From Mesorhizobium atlanticum (GTDB lineage Bacteria; Pseudomonadota; Alphaproteobacteria; Rhizobiales; Rhizobiaceae): DNA of 64,000 nucleotides. The notes under the pieces are model-generated. The model saw only the letters and a list, made by a program, of their open reading frames with translations, was not told the DNA's origin and searched no databases. Made by a program: the position numbers and the translations under genes. The stretch lies in contig NZ_QMBQ01000005.1 in assembly GCF_003289965.1 (NCBI RefSeq), positions 372,001 to 436,000 of the forward strand. Direction: 5' to 3'. Positions 9,037 to 17,457 of the stretch are shown here, piece after piece (position 1 is the stretch's first letter; every line of letters starts with the position of its first letter).

Positions 9037-9919
9037 TGTCCTTAAGTTCCAGCAGCCGCCGGTAAAGCGCCTGCTTCTGCCCGCCGGTCATCTTTGCCGC
9101 TTCCGCCGCCGCCTTCGACGCCGGCATTTCAGCTGCCAGTGACAACAGCAGCCGGTCGACATCCGCCGGCTGGTCCTCCGCCGCCTCGGGCGGCCCGACG
9201 CAGATGACGATCTCGCCCTTCGGCGTGTCGGCCGCCGCATAGTGATCGGCCAGCTCGGCTAGCGTTCCGGTGCGCATTTCCTCGAAGGCCTTGGTCAGCT
9301 CGCGCCCGATCGCGGCCTTCCGTTCGCCGCCCAGTGCCTCGACCATGGCGCCGAGCGTCTCGGCCAGCCGTCTGGGCGATTCGAAGAAGATCAACGTTGC
9401 CGGCACCTGCTTGAAGGTTTCGAGCTTGGTCAGCCGCTGGCCGGTTTTAACGGGCAGGAAGCCGGTGAACAGGAAGGCATCGGACGGCAGGCCGGACGCC
9501 GTCAGCGCGGCGAGCGCGGCCGAAGGTCCCGGGATCGGCACGACGCGGATGCCCTGCTCCAGCGCCTCGCCGACCAGCCGGTAGCCGGGGTCGGAGACCA
9601 AAGGCGTGCCGGCGTCGGAGATCAGCGCCACGCTTTGCCCGGCCGCCAGTGCCTCGATCAGCTTCGGCCCGGCCTCTTGCGCATTGTGCTCGTGATAGGC
9701 GGTGGTGCGGCGGCGGATGCCGTAGCGTTCGAGCAGCACGCGCGAGACGCGCGTGTCCTCGCAGGCGACGATGTCGGCGGCGGCCAGCGTCTCCAGGGCG
9801 CGCAGCGTGATGTCGGCCAGATTGCCGATCGGCGTCGCCACCAGATAAAGCGCCGGCTGGAGCGCCCGCGCCGCGATCTCGGTCTGTCCGATCAGGTAGC
9901 TGCGTTTGTCGCCGGTCAA
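9029..9919 (-). CDS. rsmI: 16S rRNA (cytidine1402-2'-O)-methyltransferase
   Basis: SAM-dependent 2'-O-methylation of C1402 in the ribosomal P site. 296 aa from a TTG start. Family motifs: LYLVATPIGNLADIT, VACEDTRVS, SDAGTPLVSDPGYRLV, PGPSAALAAL and FFESPRRL. The TTG at 9919 (reading MTGDKRSYLIGQT) has a strong ribosome site (GGAGGG) 7-8 bases upstream. Extending to an ATG at 10054 would translate a known-type intergenic repeat (9937-9982) and is unlikely. Followed by yraN, the usual neighbour. Confidence 0.92.
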   Translation of the reverse strand: MTGDKRSYLIGQTEIAARALQPALYLVATPIGNLADITLRALETLAAADIVACEDTRVSRVLLERYGIRRRTTAYHEHNAQEAGPKLIEALAAGQSVALISDAGTPLVSDPGYRLVGEALEQGIRVVPIPGPSAALAALTASGLPSDAFLFTGFLPVKTGQRLTKLETFKQVPATLIFFESPRRLAETLGAMVEALGGERKAAIGRELTKAFEEMRTGTLAELADHYAAADTPKGEIVICVGPPEAAEDQPADVDRLLLSLAAEMPASKAAAEAAKMTGGQKQALYRRLLELKDRP

Positions 9920-9936
9920 GGATAACCCTCCGTTCA

Positions 9937-9982
9937 AGCAATTCCAGCAAAAGTGCGTAGCGGTTTTCCGTCCGGAATTGCG
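9937..9982. repeat. Interspersed repeat, family C (AGCAATTCC...GGAATTGCG)
   Basis: About 46 bp with inverted ends GCAATTCC and GGAATTGC around GCGGTTTTCCGTCC. Near-identical copies lie at 23351-23395 and 52254-52298, all between genes. Confidence 0.85.
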
Positions 9983-10132
9983 AAAGAACAAAGTCTCTTT
10001 GGCATGGCTGACGGCCTGTTGCAAAACGTGAGGTTGGGCCAAGGAAATCGCCATGCCTTTGCCACAGTGCGGAACGAAACCGGCAACGGCGAATTTAACC
10101 CCTGATTCCCCGGGAGGAGGCAGGACCGAACG

Positions 10133-10321
10133 ATGCCCAATCGCTTCGACATCTTCATCAGCCGACTTGAAAGCAAAACCGCCCGAGAGGGCATCCCTTC
10201 ACACCCCATCGCCGCCCAACCCGGCGCACGCCGCGACAAGGCCGACCAGAAGCAGGTCCGCCACGACGAGGCGCATGGCGAGAAGCACCGCGGCAAGCAT
10301 CGCCAGAAGCACGACGCTTAG
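10133..10321 (+). CDS. Hypothetical basic protein, 62 aa
   Basis: Unrecognised. It starts with MPNRFDIFISRLESK and ends in a very hydrophilic His/Lys/Arg-rich tail (HGEKHRGKHRQKHDA). A GGGAGGAGG lies about 13 bases before the ATG, and third codon positions are mostly G or C, as in real genes here. The opposite strand of the same stretch also has an open GC3-rich reading (10199-10348). It is divergent from rsmI and followed by a family B repeat. Coding status is uncertain. Confidence 0.4.
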   Translation: MPNRFDIFISRLESKTAREGIPSHPIAAQPGARRDKADQKQVRHDEAHGEKHRGKHRQKHDA

Positions 10322-10352
10322 AACAACCAGCAACCTTCGCCATCTCACGCTT

Positions 10353-10508
10353 CGTCATTCCAGGGCGGAGCAAGGAGCGAAGCGACGCGCACAGACCCTG
10401 GAATCCATGCCGTTACATCGACGTTCTGCCAGCGGTGCAGATTCTGCTCGGCCGCACCCTTCGCATAGGTCACGGCATGGATTTTCGGGTCAAGCCCGAG
10501 AATGACGA
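10353..10508. repeat. Interspersed repeat, family B (GTCATTCCAGGG...)
   Basis: About 155 bp beginning CGTCATTCCAGGGCGGAG and ending with ...GAGAATGACG, with central blocks ACAGACCCTGGAATCCATGCCG and GCGGTGCAGATTCTGC. Related copies: 19291-19345 (short), 32110-32295 and 39025-39195. Halves are in inverted orientation. Non-coding. Confidence 0.8.
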
Positions 10509-10530
10509 ACGCGCTGGCAGCGCGCTATTT

Positions 10531-10851
10531 TCAAAGGTATCTGCCTACCCTCGCCTCCAGCAGTCGCACCAGCTCCGGGTCCATGAACTCGTAGTCGTCC
10601 GGTATATCCAGGCAGATCACCCTGGCGCCCTTCAGGCTCGCCCGGAACTTCTTCTGCAGCTTGGCGCGATGCGCCTTCTCCATGACGAAGATGATGTCGG
10701 CCCAGGCGACCAGCTCATGCGTCAGCGGGTTGTCGGCGTCATGATTGGTGCCGGCCGATTCCACCTCGATGTCGCGGCGCTTGGAAAACACCTGCTCGGC
10801 GGTCGGGCTGCGCAGGCGGTTCTGGCTGCAGACGAAGAGGACGTTCTTCAA
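10531..10851 (-). CDS. Low-molecular-weight protein tyrosine phosphatase family protein
   Basis: 106 aa. It starts with an LMW-PTP-like loop, VLFVCSQNRLRSPTAE, where the classic CxxxxxR(S/T) P-loop reads CSQNRLRS. It ends with a DIPDDYEFMD segment supplying the acidic residues. This short subgroup is common in proteobacteria and its substrate is unknown. It lies 5 bases after the hemW stop on the same strand, so it is probably the last gene of the rdgB-hemW operon. Confidence 0.8.
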   Translation of the reverse strand: MKNVLFVCSQNRLRSPTAEQVFSKRRDIEVESAGTNHDADNPLTHELVAWADIIFVMEKAHRAKLQKKFRASLKGARVICLDIPDDYEFMDPELVRLLEARVGRYL

Positions 10852-10856
10852 AGAGC

Positions 10857-12035
10857 TTACCTAGCCAGGTCCGCCACCACGGCATCCAGCACGATCATGC
10901 CGGCGGTCGTGGCGCGCAGCCTTGCATTGCCGACCGGCGCCACCAGCCCTTCTTCCTGCAGCACCGAAAGCCGCGCGCTCGAAAGGCCGCGCCCCGAGAG
11001 CGCCTCGTAGCGCTGCAGGTCGATGCCTTCGGCGAGCCGCAAGCCCATCAGCAGGAACTCGTCGGCTTCCTCACTGCGGGTCAGGATCTCGCCGCCGGTG
11101 ACGCCGTGCCCCTTGGCCTCGACCAGGTTGGCCCAGGTCTCCGGCATCCTTTCCGCTATTGTCACCGTGCGGCGGCCGTTCTCGACGAAACGGCCATGCG
11201 CGCCCGGCCCGACGCCGACATATTCGCCATAGCGCCAATAGGTGAGGTTGTGCCGGCTTTCCGCGCCCGGCCGGGCGTGGTTGGAAATCTCATAGGCCGG
11301 CAAGCCATGCGCCGCCGTCACCTCCTGCGTCAGCGCGTAGAGGTCGGCGGCGTGGTCGTTGTCGGGCAACGTGAATTTCTTCGCCGCGTAAAGCGCGTGG
11401 AAGGGTGTGCCCTCCTCGATGGTCAGTTGGTAGAGCGACAGATGGTCGACGGCATAGCCGATCGCCTGCTCCAGCTCCGCCCCCCACGCCTCCGGCGTCT
11501 GGCCGGGCCGGGCATAGATCAGGTCGAAGGAGAGGCGCGGAAATATGTCCCGAGCGAGCCCGATCGCGTGTAGCGCCTCCTCGACATTGTGCAGCCTGCC
11601 AAGGAAGCGCAGATCCTTGTCGCTCAGCGCCTGCACGCCGAGCGACACGCGGTTGACGCCGGCGGCGCGATAGCCGCGGAAACGCTCGGCCTCGACCGAG
11701 GACGGGTTGGCCTCCAGCGTCACCTCGATGCCGGCCGGCATCGTCCAGTTCTTCGCCACCGCCTCCAGCACCGCGCCCACCGTTTCCGGCTTCATCAGCG
11801 AGGGCGTGCCGCCGCCGAGAAAGATGCTGGTCACCTCGCGCGGCCCGGTGCGGGCGCGCATCGTTGCCAATTCGGTTTCGAAGGCGCGGGCGAAACGCTC
11901 CTGGTCGACCGGCTGGTGGCGGACATGGCTGTTGAAGTCGCAGTAAGGGCACTTGGCCGCGCAGAACGGCCAATGGATGTAGACGCCGAAGCCTGGGCTC
12001 CGGTCGAGCTGCATCGTCTGGGCGGTCCCGATCAT
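10857..12035 (-). CDS. hemW: Radical SAM haem chaperone HemW (coproporphyrinogen III oxidase-like)
   Basis: 392 aa. Radical-SAM cluster motif CAAKCPYCDF at the N-terminus, GGGTPSLM, LEANPSS, RVSLGVQAL and the HemW C-terminal domain. HemW binds haem and inserts it into respiratory enzymes; it lacks coproporphyrinogen oxidase activity and is often misannotated as HemN. The start ATG at 12035 overlaps the rdgB stop (ATGA). A longer open reading up to 12890 only shadows rdgB in another frame and is not part of the protein. Confidence 0.93.
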   Translation of the reverse strand: MIGTAQTMQLDRSPGFGVYIHWPFCAAKCPYCDFNSHVRHQPVDQERFARAFETELATMRARTGPREVTSIFLGGGTPSLMKPETVGAVLEAVAKNWTMPAGIEVTLEANPSSVEAERFRGYRAAGVNRVSLGVQALSDKDLRFLGRLHNVEEALHAIGLARDIFPRLSFDLIYARPGQTPEAWGAELEQAIGYAVDHLSLYQLTIEEGTPFHALYAAKKFTLPDNDHAADLYALTQEVTAAHGLPAYEISNHARPGAESRHNLTYWRYGEYVGVGPGAHGRFVENGRRTVTIAERMPETWANLVEAKGHGVTGGEILTRSEEADEFLLMGLRLAEGIDLQRYEALSGRGLSSARLSVLQEEGLVAPVGNARLRATTAGMIVLDAVVADLAR

Positions 12036-12694
12036 GCCGAACCCAGCCGGGCCAAATCTAGACGCGCCTGCGCGAATTTCTGGAAAGCGCGGGCGCGGTG
12101 CGAAAGCGCCGTCGCCTGGCCTGGCTTCCAGCCATGCTTCTCCTCGGCGCTCATCTCGCCGAAAGTCTTGTCGAAACCATTGGGCAAAAACACCGGATCG
12201 TAGCCGAAGCCGAGCGTGCCGCGCGGCGGCCATACCAGCGTGCCCTCGGCCTCGCCCCGATAATACTCGGCCTCGCCGTCCGGAAAGGCGAGACAGATGA
12301 CGGCGACGAAACGGCCGCTGCGCTGCGAAGGCTCGGTTGCCCCGACGTCTTGCAGCGCCGTTTCCGTCTTCTGCATGGCCATGCCGAAATCGCGTGATCC
12401 GTCCGGCTTCTCGGCCCAGTTGGCGGTGTAGACGCCCGGCGCGCCGTCGAGCGCGTCGACGCAAAGGCCGGAATCGTCCGACAGCGCCGGCAGGCCGGTG
12501 GCCTTGGCCGCGGCATATGCCTTGATGTAGGCGTTCTCCTCGAAGGTCGTGCCGGTCTCTTCCGGCTCGGGCAGGCCGTATTCCTTGGCCGATTTCGCCT
12601 CGAAACCGAACGGCGCCATCAGGTCGGCGAATTCGCGCAGCTTGCCGGCATTGTGGCTGGCGACGACGATCTTCCGGCCGTTCAGAGAATGCAT
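12032..12694 (-). CDS. rdgB: Non-canonical purine NTP pyrophosphatase (dITP/XTP)
   Basis: 220 aa. House-cleaning nucleotidase that hydrolyses dITP, XTP and ITP to monophosphates. Signatures: VVASHNAGKLREF at the N-terminus (SHNxxK), DDSGLCVDAL, GVYTANWA, and FGYDPVFLPNG. The ATG at 12694 (MHSLNGRKIV) gives the family start and overlaps the stop of the VOC gene upstream. The overlap with hemW downstream places all three in one operon. Confidence 0.95.
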   Translation of the reverse strand: MHSLNGRKIVVASHNAGKLREFADLMAPFGFEAKSAKEYGLPEPEETGTTFEENAYIKAYAAAKATGLPALSDDSGLCVDALDGAPGVYTANWAEKPDGSRDFGMAMQKTETALQDVGATEPSQRSGRFVAVICLAFPDGEAEYYRGEAEGTLVWPPRGTLGFGYDPVFLPNGFDKTFGEMSAEEKHGWKPGQATALSHRARAFQKFAQARLDLARLGSA

Positions 12695-13104
12695 CAGAAA
12701 CCCCAGATCCTTGGCTCGGCGAACTCGATCGAATTGCCCGAAGGGTCGCGGATATAGATCGAATGCCCGCCCTGCGGCCATTCGAAATCGCTTTCGATGG
12801 CGATATTGTTCGCTGCCAGATGCTTGCGCCACGCGACGATCTCTTCGGCGGTTGTCGCAAAGCAGAGATGCCCCTCGCCGGCCGTGCCATGCGGCGGCAC
12901 TTTCAGGCGAGCGTCCGGCGCCGGCGGGATTTTCGTCGCTTCGGCATTGAAGAGGAGCAACACGCCGTCGCCGCAGCGAAAGAAGACATGGCGGCCCTCG
13001 ACCTTGCCCAGTGGATCCAGGCCGATGATGTCGCGGTAGAAGGCTTCGGCTGCGGTGAGATCAGTCACATAGAGCGCCGATTCCAAAATCGCAGAGGGAG
13101 TCAC
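12694..13104 (-). CDS. VOC-family protein (glyoxalase/bleomycin-resistance fold)
   Basis: 136 aa. It begins with the typical VTPSAILESALYVTDLTAA strand-helix and contains GLDPLGKVEGRHVFF and, at the end, HSIYIRDPSGNSIEFAEP, where the glutamate is a metal ligand. Vicinal-oxygen-chelate enzymes include glyoxalases, dioxygenases and resistance proteins; the substrate is not readable. A GTG start at 13104 is preferred; the earlier ATG at 13182 lies in a repeat. It overlaps rdgB by one base. Confidence 0.82.
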   Translation of the reverse strand: MTPSAILESALYVTDLTAAEAFYRDIIGLDPLGKVEGRHVFFRCGDGVLLLFNAEATKIPPAPDARLKVPPHGTAGEGHLCFATTAEEIVAWRKHLAANNIAIESDFEWPQGGHSIYIRDPSGNSIEFAEPRIWGF

Positions 13105-13106
13105 GA

Positions 13107-13330
13107 GGCCCCCCTCTCTGCCCTCGGGCGTTCGTCGATCGCAAAGCCAAGCAATTGGCTTTGCGTCCGCTTCGCGGACCACTCCTCACCCCCCTCAAGG
13201 GGGGAGATCAGCAGCGGCCGCGCCGGCATCTCTCCCGCAACCTTGGTGATTGGCGAAAGCCGTGGTGACATCCAATCTCCCCCCTTGAGGGGGAGATGGC
13301 CGGCAGGCCAGAGAGGGGGGCCCAGGCTCG
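13107..13330. repeat. Intergenic palindromic element, GGCCCCCCTCTC type
   Basis: Inverted ends (GGCCCCCCTCTCTG near 13108 and CAGAGAGGGGGGCCC at 13309) with inner CTCCCCCTTGAGGGGGAGAT blocks and a TTGGTGATTGGCGAAA core. The same core appears at 17155-17341, and a diverged one at 28108-28254. It separates rph from the VOC-rdgB-hemW genes. An internal AAGCCAAGCAATTGGCTTT hairpin is shared with 43637-43862. Confidence 0.75.
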
Positions 13331-13342
13331 GCATTGGAAACC

Positions 13343-14059
13343 TTACGCCACCGCCATCTGCTGCAGGCTGACCAGCCGCGAGATGCCCTTCTTGGCCAGC
13401 CCCATCAGCGCGGCGAACTGCTCCTCGGAAAACGGCTCGCCCTCCGCGGTGCCCTGGATCTCGACGATGCCGCCCTTGCCGGTCATGACGAAATTGGCGT
13501 CGGTGCCGGCCGAGGAATCCTCCAGGTAATCGAGGTCGATGACCGGCTGGCCGTCATGGATGCCGCAGGAAATCGCCGCGACATGGTCCTTCAGCACCTT
13601 GGATACGCTGACCATCTGGCGCGCTTCCATCCAGCGCAGGCAATCATAGAGCGCCACCCAGCCGCCGGTGATCGAGGCGGTGCGGGTGCCGCCATCGGCC
13701 TGGATAACGTCGCAGTCGACGGTGATCTGCTGCTCGCCCAGCGCCTGCAGGTCGACCACGGCGCGCAACGAGCGGCCGATCAGCCGCTGGATCTCAAGCG
13801 TGCGGCCGCCCTGCTTGCCGGCCGAAGCCTCGCGCCGCATGCGTTCGCCGGTCGAGCGCGGCAGCATACCGTATTCGGCCGTCACCCAGCCCTTGCCGGA
13901 GTTGCGCATCCAGGCCGGCACTTTTTCCTCCAGGCTCGCGGTGCACAGAACATGCGTGTCGCCGAACTTCACCAGGCAAGAGCCTTCGGCATGCTTGGAC
14001 ACGCCGCGCTCGAAGGAGATGGCGCGCATTTCGTCGGCTTGGCGTTTGGAGGGGCGCAT
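13343..14059 (-). CDS. rph: Ribonuclease PH
   Basis: Phosphorolytic 3'-5' exoribonuclease that trims tRNA 3' ends. 238 aa. It starts MRPSKRQADEMR, with EGSCLVKFGDTHVLCTAS, GMLPRST, DCDVIQADGGTRTASITG (phosphate-site Asp/Arg/Thr region) and DLDYLEDSSA. The ATG at 14059 is right for the family; longer readings have no support. Divergent from hrcA, the usual rhizobial arrangement. Confidence 0.96.
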   Translation of the reverse strand: MRPSKRQADEMRAISFERGVSKHAEGSCLVKFGDTHVLCTASLEEKVPAWMRNSGKGWVTAEYGMLPRSTGERMRREASAGKQGGRTLEIQRLIGRSLRAVVDLQALGEQQITVDCDVIQADGGTRTASITGGWVALYDCLRWMEARQMVSVSKVLKDHVAAISCGIHDGQPVIDLDYLEDSSAGTDANFVMTGKGGIVEIQGTAEGEPFSEEQFAALMGLAKKGISRLVSLQQMAVA

Positions 14060-14231
14060 TCGGCCTGCTTTCTTCTCGTTTCCGGTATCGTGGCCGGGCT
14101 TGTAGCCCCATGCGAGGCAAGTCGCAAAGGAAAAGGGGCAGCAAACGCGGCACCGTGACCGCAAACGCGGCACCGGGTTGCGCGGGGGTGGCTTAAGTCT
14201 ATATCTTTTCGGCAGGAGGTTTTTCGCCGGA

Positions 14232-15329
14232 ATGAACAAACCAGTCGATCCGACGTCGCAGTCACCCGGGCTTCAGTCGCCCGTACTTCAGTCACTCGAC
14301 ATGCGCTCGCGCGATATTTTCCGGCGGATTGTCGATTCCTATCTGCGCGACGGCGAGCCGGTCGGCTCGCGCAGCCTCTCGCGCATCCTGCCCTCCTCGC
14401 TGTCGCCGGCCACCATCCGCAACGTGATGAGCGACCTCGAGCATCTGGGCCTGATCTACGCGCCGCACATCTCCGCCGGGCGGCTCCCGACCCAGACGGG
14501 CCTGCGCTTCTTCGTCGACGCCTTCATGGAGCTCGGCGATCTTTCCGACGACGAGCGCCGCATCATCGAGGCGCAGGTGCGCGCCTCCGGCTCGGGCGCG
14601 ACGCTGGAGCATATGCTGACCGAGGCCAGCCAGATGCTGTCCGGCATGTCGCGTGGCGCCGGCCTCGTGCTCGCCTCCAAGAACGAGGTGGCGCTGAAGC
14701 ACATCGAATTCATCCAGCTCGAGCCCACAAAGGCGCTTGCCGTGCTGGTGTCGCAGAACGGCGATGTCGAGAACCGCGTCGTCGACCTGCCCGCCGGCAC
14801 CACCGTGTCGCAACTGCACGAGGCGTCCAATTTCCTCAACGCCCATATCAGGGGCCGGACGCTTGCCGAGGCGCGCGCCGAGATCGCCCGCATAAAGGAC
14901 GAAACCAAATCCGCCCTCGACACGCTGTCGCAGGATCTGGTCGAGAAGGGCCTGGCGGTCTGGGCAGGCGCCGAAAGCGGCCTGCCGGCGCGTCTCATCG
15001 TGCGCGGCCGCGCCAACCTGCTCGAAAATGTCACCGCCCAGGCCGACCTGGAACTGCTGCGCCATCTGTTTGAGGACCTGGAAACGCAGGACGGGCTGCT
15101 GCAGCTGCTCGACCTCGCCGAGGAAGGGCCGGGCGTGCGCATCTTCATCGGCTCGGAGAACAAGCTGTTTTCGCTGTCCGGCTCGTCGCTGGTCGTCGCG
15201 CCCTATCGCGACAAGGACGCCCGTGTCATCGGCGCGCTTGGCGTCATCGGGCCGACGCGGCTCAATTACGCCCGCATCGTGCCGATGGTCGACTATACGG
15301 CGCAGCTGATTTCGCGCATGCTTCGTTAG
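14232..15329 (+). CDS. hrcA: Heat-inducible transcription repressor HrcA
   Basis: 365-aa winged-helix repressor of class I heat-shock genes (groESL), which binds CIRCE. The N-terminal HTH is MRSRDIFRRIVDSYL and PATIRNVMSDLEHLGLIY. The GAF-like core and the C-terminal SGSSLVVAPYRD segment are present. I chose the ATG at 14232 (MNKPVDPTSQ) after GGCAGGAGG. A repetitive N-terminal tail (three SPGLQSPVLQSL-like units, residues 8-19) precedes the HTH. grpE, often next in rhizobia, is not in this window, and no CIRCE element was seen upstream. Confidence 0.94.
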   Translation: MNKPVDPTSQSPGLQSPVLQSLDMRSRDIFRRIVDSYLRDGEPVGSRSLSRILPSSLSPATIRNVMSDLEHLGLIYAPHISAGRLPTQTGLRFFVDAFMELGDLSDDERRIIEAQVRASGSGATLEHMLTEASQMLSGMSRGAGLVLASKNEVALKHIEFIQLEPTKALAVLVSQNGDVENRVVDLPAGTTVSQLHEASNFLNAHIRGRTLAEARAEIARIKDETKSALDTLSQDLVEKGLAVWAGAESGLPARLIVRGRANLLENVTAQADLELLRHLFEDLETQDGLLQLLDLAEEGPGVRIFIGSENKLFSLSGSSLVVAPYRDKDARVIGALGVIGPTRLNYARIVPMVDYTAQLISRMLR

Positions 15330-15379
15330 GTGTATCGATGTTCAGGTGATGCCGGCCTGACCTGAATCTTGACACACCT
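15328..15379 (+). promoter_or_regulatory. Nested inverted repeat after hrcA
   Basis: AGGTGT/ACACCT forms an outer pairing and TTCAGGT/ACCTGAA an inner one around GATGCCGGCCTG, immediately after the hrcA stop and 24 bases before the next ATG. It could be a weak terminator or attenuator for the 65-aa gene. There is no T-tract. Confidence 0.4.
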
Positions 15380-15403
15380 AAGGTCGCTGCGGAGGAGAAA
15401 AAC

Positions 15404-15601
15404 ATGGCGCTGGAAGCAATCAAGGCCCAGATCGACCTCCTGCTTCAGGAAATGATCAACCAGCCCGAGGACGATCACGAAATCCAGGAGCAACTGCGCG
15501 AGAAATTGCGGGAGCTGCGCGCCATGGGCCTGCCCTTGCCGGCCGATCTCGTCGAGCTGGAAAAGCGCCTCGACGACGACCTGGATGCCGAAGAGGCCTA
15601 A
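15404..15601 (+). CDS. Small conserved acidic helical protein, 65 aa
   Basis: Unrecognised function. Predicted almost wholly alpha-helical and acidic (NQPEDDHEIQEQLREKLREL, ending LDDDLDAEEA), it looks like a small coiled-coil adaptor. A clear ribosome site (GGAGGAG) lies 8 bases before the ATG. It follows hrcA after 74 bases containing an inverted repeat. GC3-rich codon use supports it as real. Confidence 0.7.
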   Translation: MALEAIKAQIDLLLQEMINQPEDDHEIQEQLREKLRELRAMGLPLPADLVELEKRLDDDLDAEEA

Positions 15602-15720
15602 GCCGGCATTTCTGCCGTCACATCCGTGGGCGGATGCTTCTCTTCTAACACGGTCGCCCAATATGTCCTGCTCGGAGCGCCTGACCGAGCGAGGCGCATT
15701 GGCAGACGACGGAGAACAGC

Positions 15721-17061
15721 ATGATACGGATCGCCGGCCTTGCGGGCATTGCCTTGATTCTCGCCACGGGTGCGCTTGCGCAACAGGCCGATCAGCCCCT
15801 GCTCAGCGGCGAAAAGGCCTTCGGCGACTGGAAGGCCGACCGTCCTGGCGTGCGCCGGCTGCTGAAGCCTCAGGATATGCAGAAACCCTATGTGACGGAG
15901 TCCGCCTCGAATGGCGGCGGCGTCACCGATCGTCCCGCGGGCGCGAAGCCACAGCTTCCGCCGGGCTTCTCCGCCGAGCTGGTCGCTTCCGGCATCGACA
16001 GTCCGCGTGTCGTGCGCGTGGCGCCCAACGGCGACCTCTTCGTCGCCGACAGCCGGGCGAACCAGGTCCGCGTCTATCGCCTGGCGCAAGGCAGCGCCAA
16101 GCCCGCCGAGACGTCGATCTTCGCCAAGGGCCTGACGCGACCCTACGGCATCGCCTTCTATCCGCCCGGCGACAAGCCGCAATGGGTCTATGTCGCCAAC
16201 AGCAACAGCGTCGTGCGCTTCCCCTATCGCGACGGCGACCTTGAGGCCTCCGCCAAGCCGGAGACCGTCGTCGCAAAAATCCCGGCCAATCATCACTGGA
16301 CGAGGGATATCGCCTTCTCGCCCGACGGCGAGACGCTCTATCTGTCGGTCGGCTCCGGCTCCAACATCGCCGAGGATATGGGCGCCAAGCCGAAGGGCGG
16401 TGTCGAGGCGTGGGCGAAATCGCAGCCGCTCGGCGCCGCCTGGGGTGCGGAAGAGGGCCGCGCCGACGTGCTCGCCTTCGATCCCGACGGCAAGAACCGC
16501 AGGACGCTCGCCACCGGCTTGCGCAACTGCTCCGGCATGACCGTGCAGCCGGCGACAGGCGCGCTCTGGTGCGTCGTCAACGAGCGCGACGAGCTTGGCG
16601 ACAATGTCCCCTTCGAGTACGCCACCGCGGTGAAGGACGGCGCGTTCTATGGCTGGCCCTGGTACTATATCGGCGACAATGACGATCCGCGCCACAAGGG
16701 CGCGCGCCCCGATCTCGCCGGCAAGGTCACGCTACCCGACGTGCTGATCCAGGCGCATTCGGCGCCGCTCAATATAGCTTTCTATGAAGGCGGCAATTTC
16801 CCGGCTGACTATAAGGGCGACGCCTTCGTCACTCTGCACGGCTCCTGGAACCGCAATGTCCGCACCGGCTACAAGGTGGTGCGGCTGAGGTTCAAGGACG
16901 GCAAGCCGACCGGCGAATATGACGACTTCGCCACCGGCTTCGTCGTTGCCGACGACGCGCTCTGGGGCCGGCCGGTCGGTATCGCCGTGGCCAAGGACGG
17001 CGCGCTGATCCTCACCGAGGACGGCAACGGCACCATCTGGCGCATTACTTACGGCGGGTAG
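15721..17061 (+). CDS. PQQ-dependent sugar (sorbosone/glucose-type) dehydrogenase family, secreted
   Basis: 446 aa with a signal peptide (MIRIAGLAGIALILATGALA) and a six-bladed beta-propeller of the GSDH/sorbosone dehydrogenase family. Visible blocks are FSAELVASGIDSPRVVRVAPNG, HHWTRDIAFSPDG, GLRNCSGMTVQP, FYGWPWYYIGD, LHGSWNRNVRTGYKVVR and GRPVGIAVAKDGALILTEDG. These enzymes oxidise sugars in the periplasm with PQQ. Whether this one binds PQQ or uses sugar is inferred from family only. Monocistronic. Confidence 0.85.
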   Translation: MIRIAGLAGIALILATGALAQQADQPLLSGEKAFGDWKADRPGVRRLLKPQDMQKPYVTESASNGGGVTDRPAGAKPQLPPGFSAELVASGIDSPRVVRVAPNGDLFVADSRANQVRVYRLAQGSAKPAETSIFAKGLTRPYGIAFYPPGDKPQWVYVANSNSVVRFPYRDGDLEASAKPETVVAKIPANHHWTRDIAFSPDGETLYLSVGSGSNIAEDMGAKPKGGVEAWAKSQPLGAAWGAEEGRADVLAFDPDGKNRRTLATGLRNCSGMTVQPATGALWCVVNERDELGDNVPFEYATAVKDGAFYGWPWYYIGDNDDPRHKGARPDLAGKVTLPDVLIQAHSAPLNIAFYEGGNFPADYKGDAFVTLHGSWNRNVRTGYKVVRLRFKDGKPTGEYDDFATGFVVADDALWGRPVGIAVAKDGALILTEDGNGTIWRITYGG

Positions 17062-17154
17062 CTTACCGGCAGAGGGGTCTTTTAGAAGGCTGCCGTTTGC
17101 CAGATTTCACCGTTCATTTCCGCCGTTTCAGACCGCTGATTGTCGAAGTCGGCG

Positions 17155-17341
17155 CTGCCCCTCATCGCCCTGCCGGGCACTTCTCCCCGTATAGGGACGG
17201 GGAGAAGGGGCTGGCCGCAACGGCGGCGCCTTACCTGCAACGCTGGTGATTGGCGAAACCGGTGATGAGAGTGCCCCTCTCCCCGTCACTATACGGGGAG
17301 AGGATGCCGGCAGGCAGGTGAGGGGCAGCGCCAGCGCTTGG
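17155..17341. repeat. Intergenic palindromic element, GCTGCCCCTCA type
   Basis: Inverted ends (GCTGCCCCTCATCGCCCTGCCGGGCA and its near complement ending GTGAGGGGCAGC), each enclosing a TTCTCCCCGTATAGGGACGGGGAGAA hairpin. The centre carries CTGGTGATTGGCGAAA as at 13107. Related to 34253-34445 and 50405-50600. It fills most of the 396-base gap before the LysE gene. Confidence 0.8.
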
Positions 17342-17457
17342 AAAGGGGACCGTCGAGTCGAGCTGGCGCAACAAATCCCGCCGGCAGGGAATTACCGTCG
17401 GCCGGACATCGTGATAGAAGCCCGCCTCTAGATCGGTCCCTACGCCAGGCCAGAACC

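Noticed and set aside
12036..12890. Extension of hemW to a 677-aa protein
   Set aside because: The added part is rdgB read in another frame; HemW family start and the ATGA overlap fix the start at 12035.
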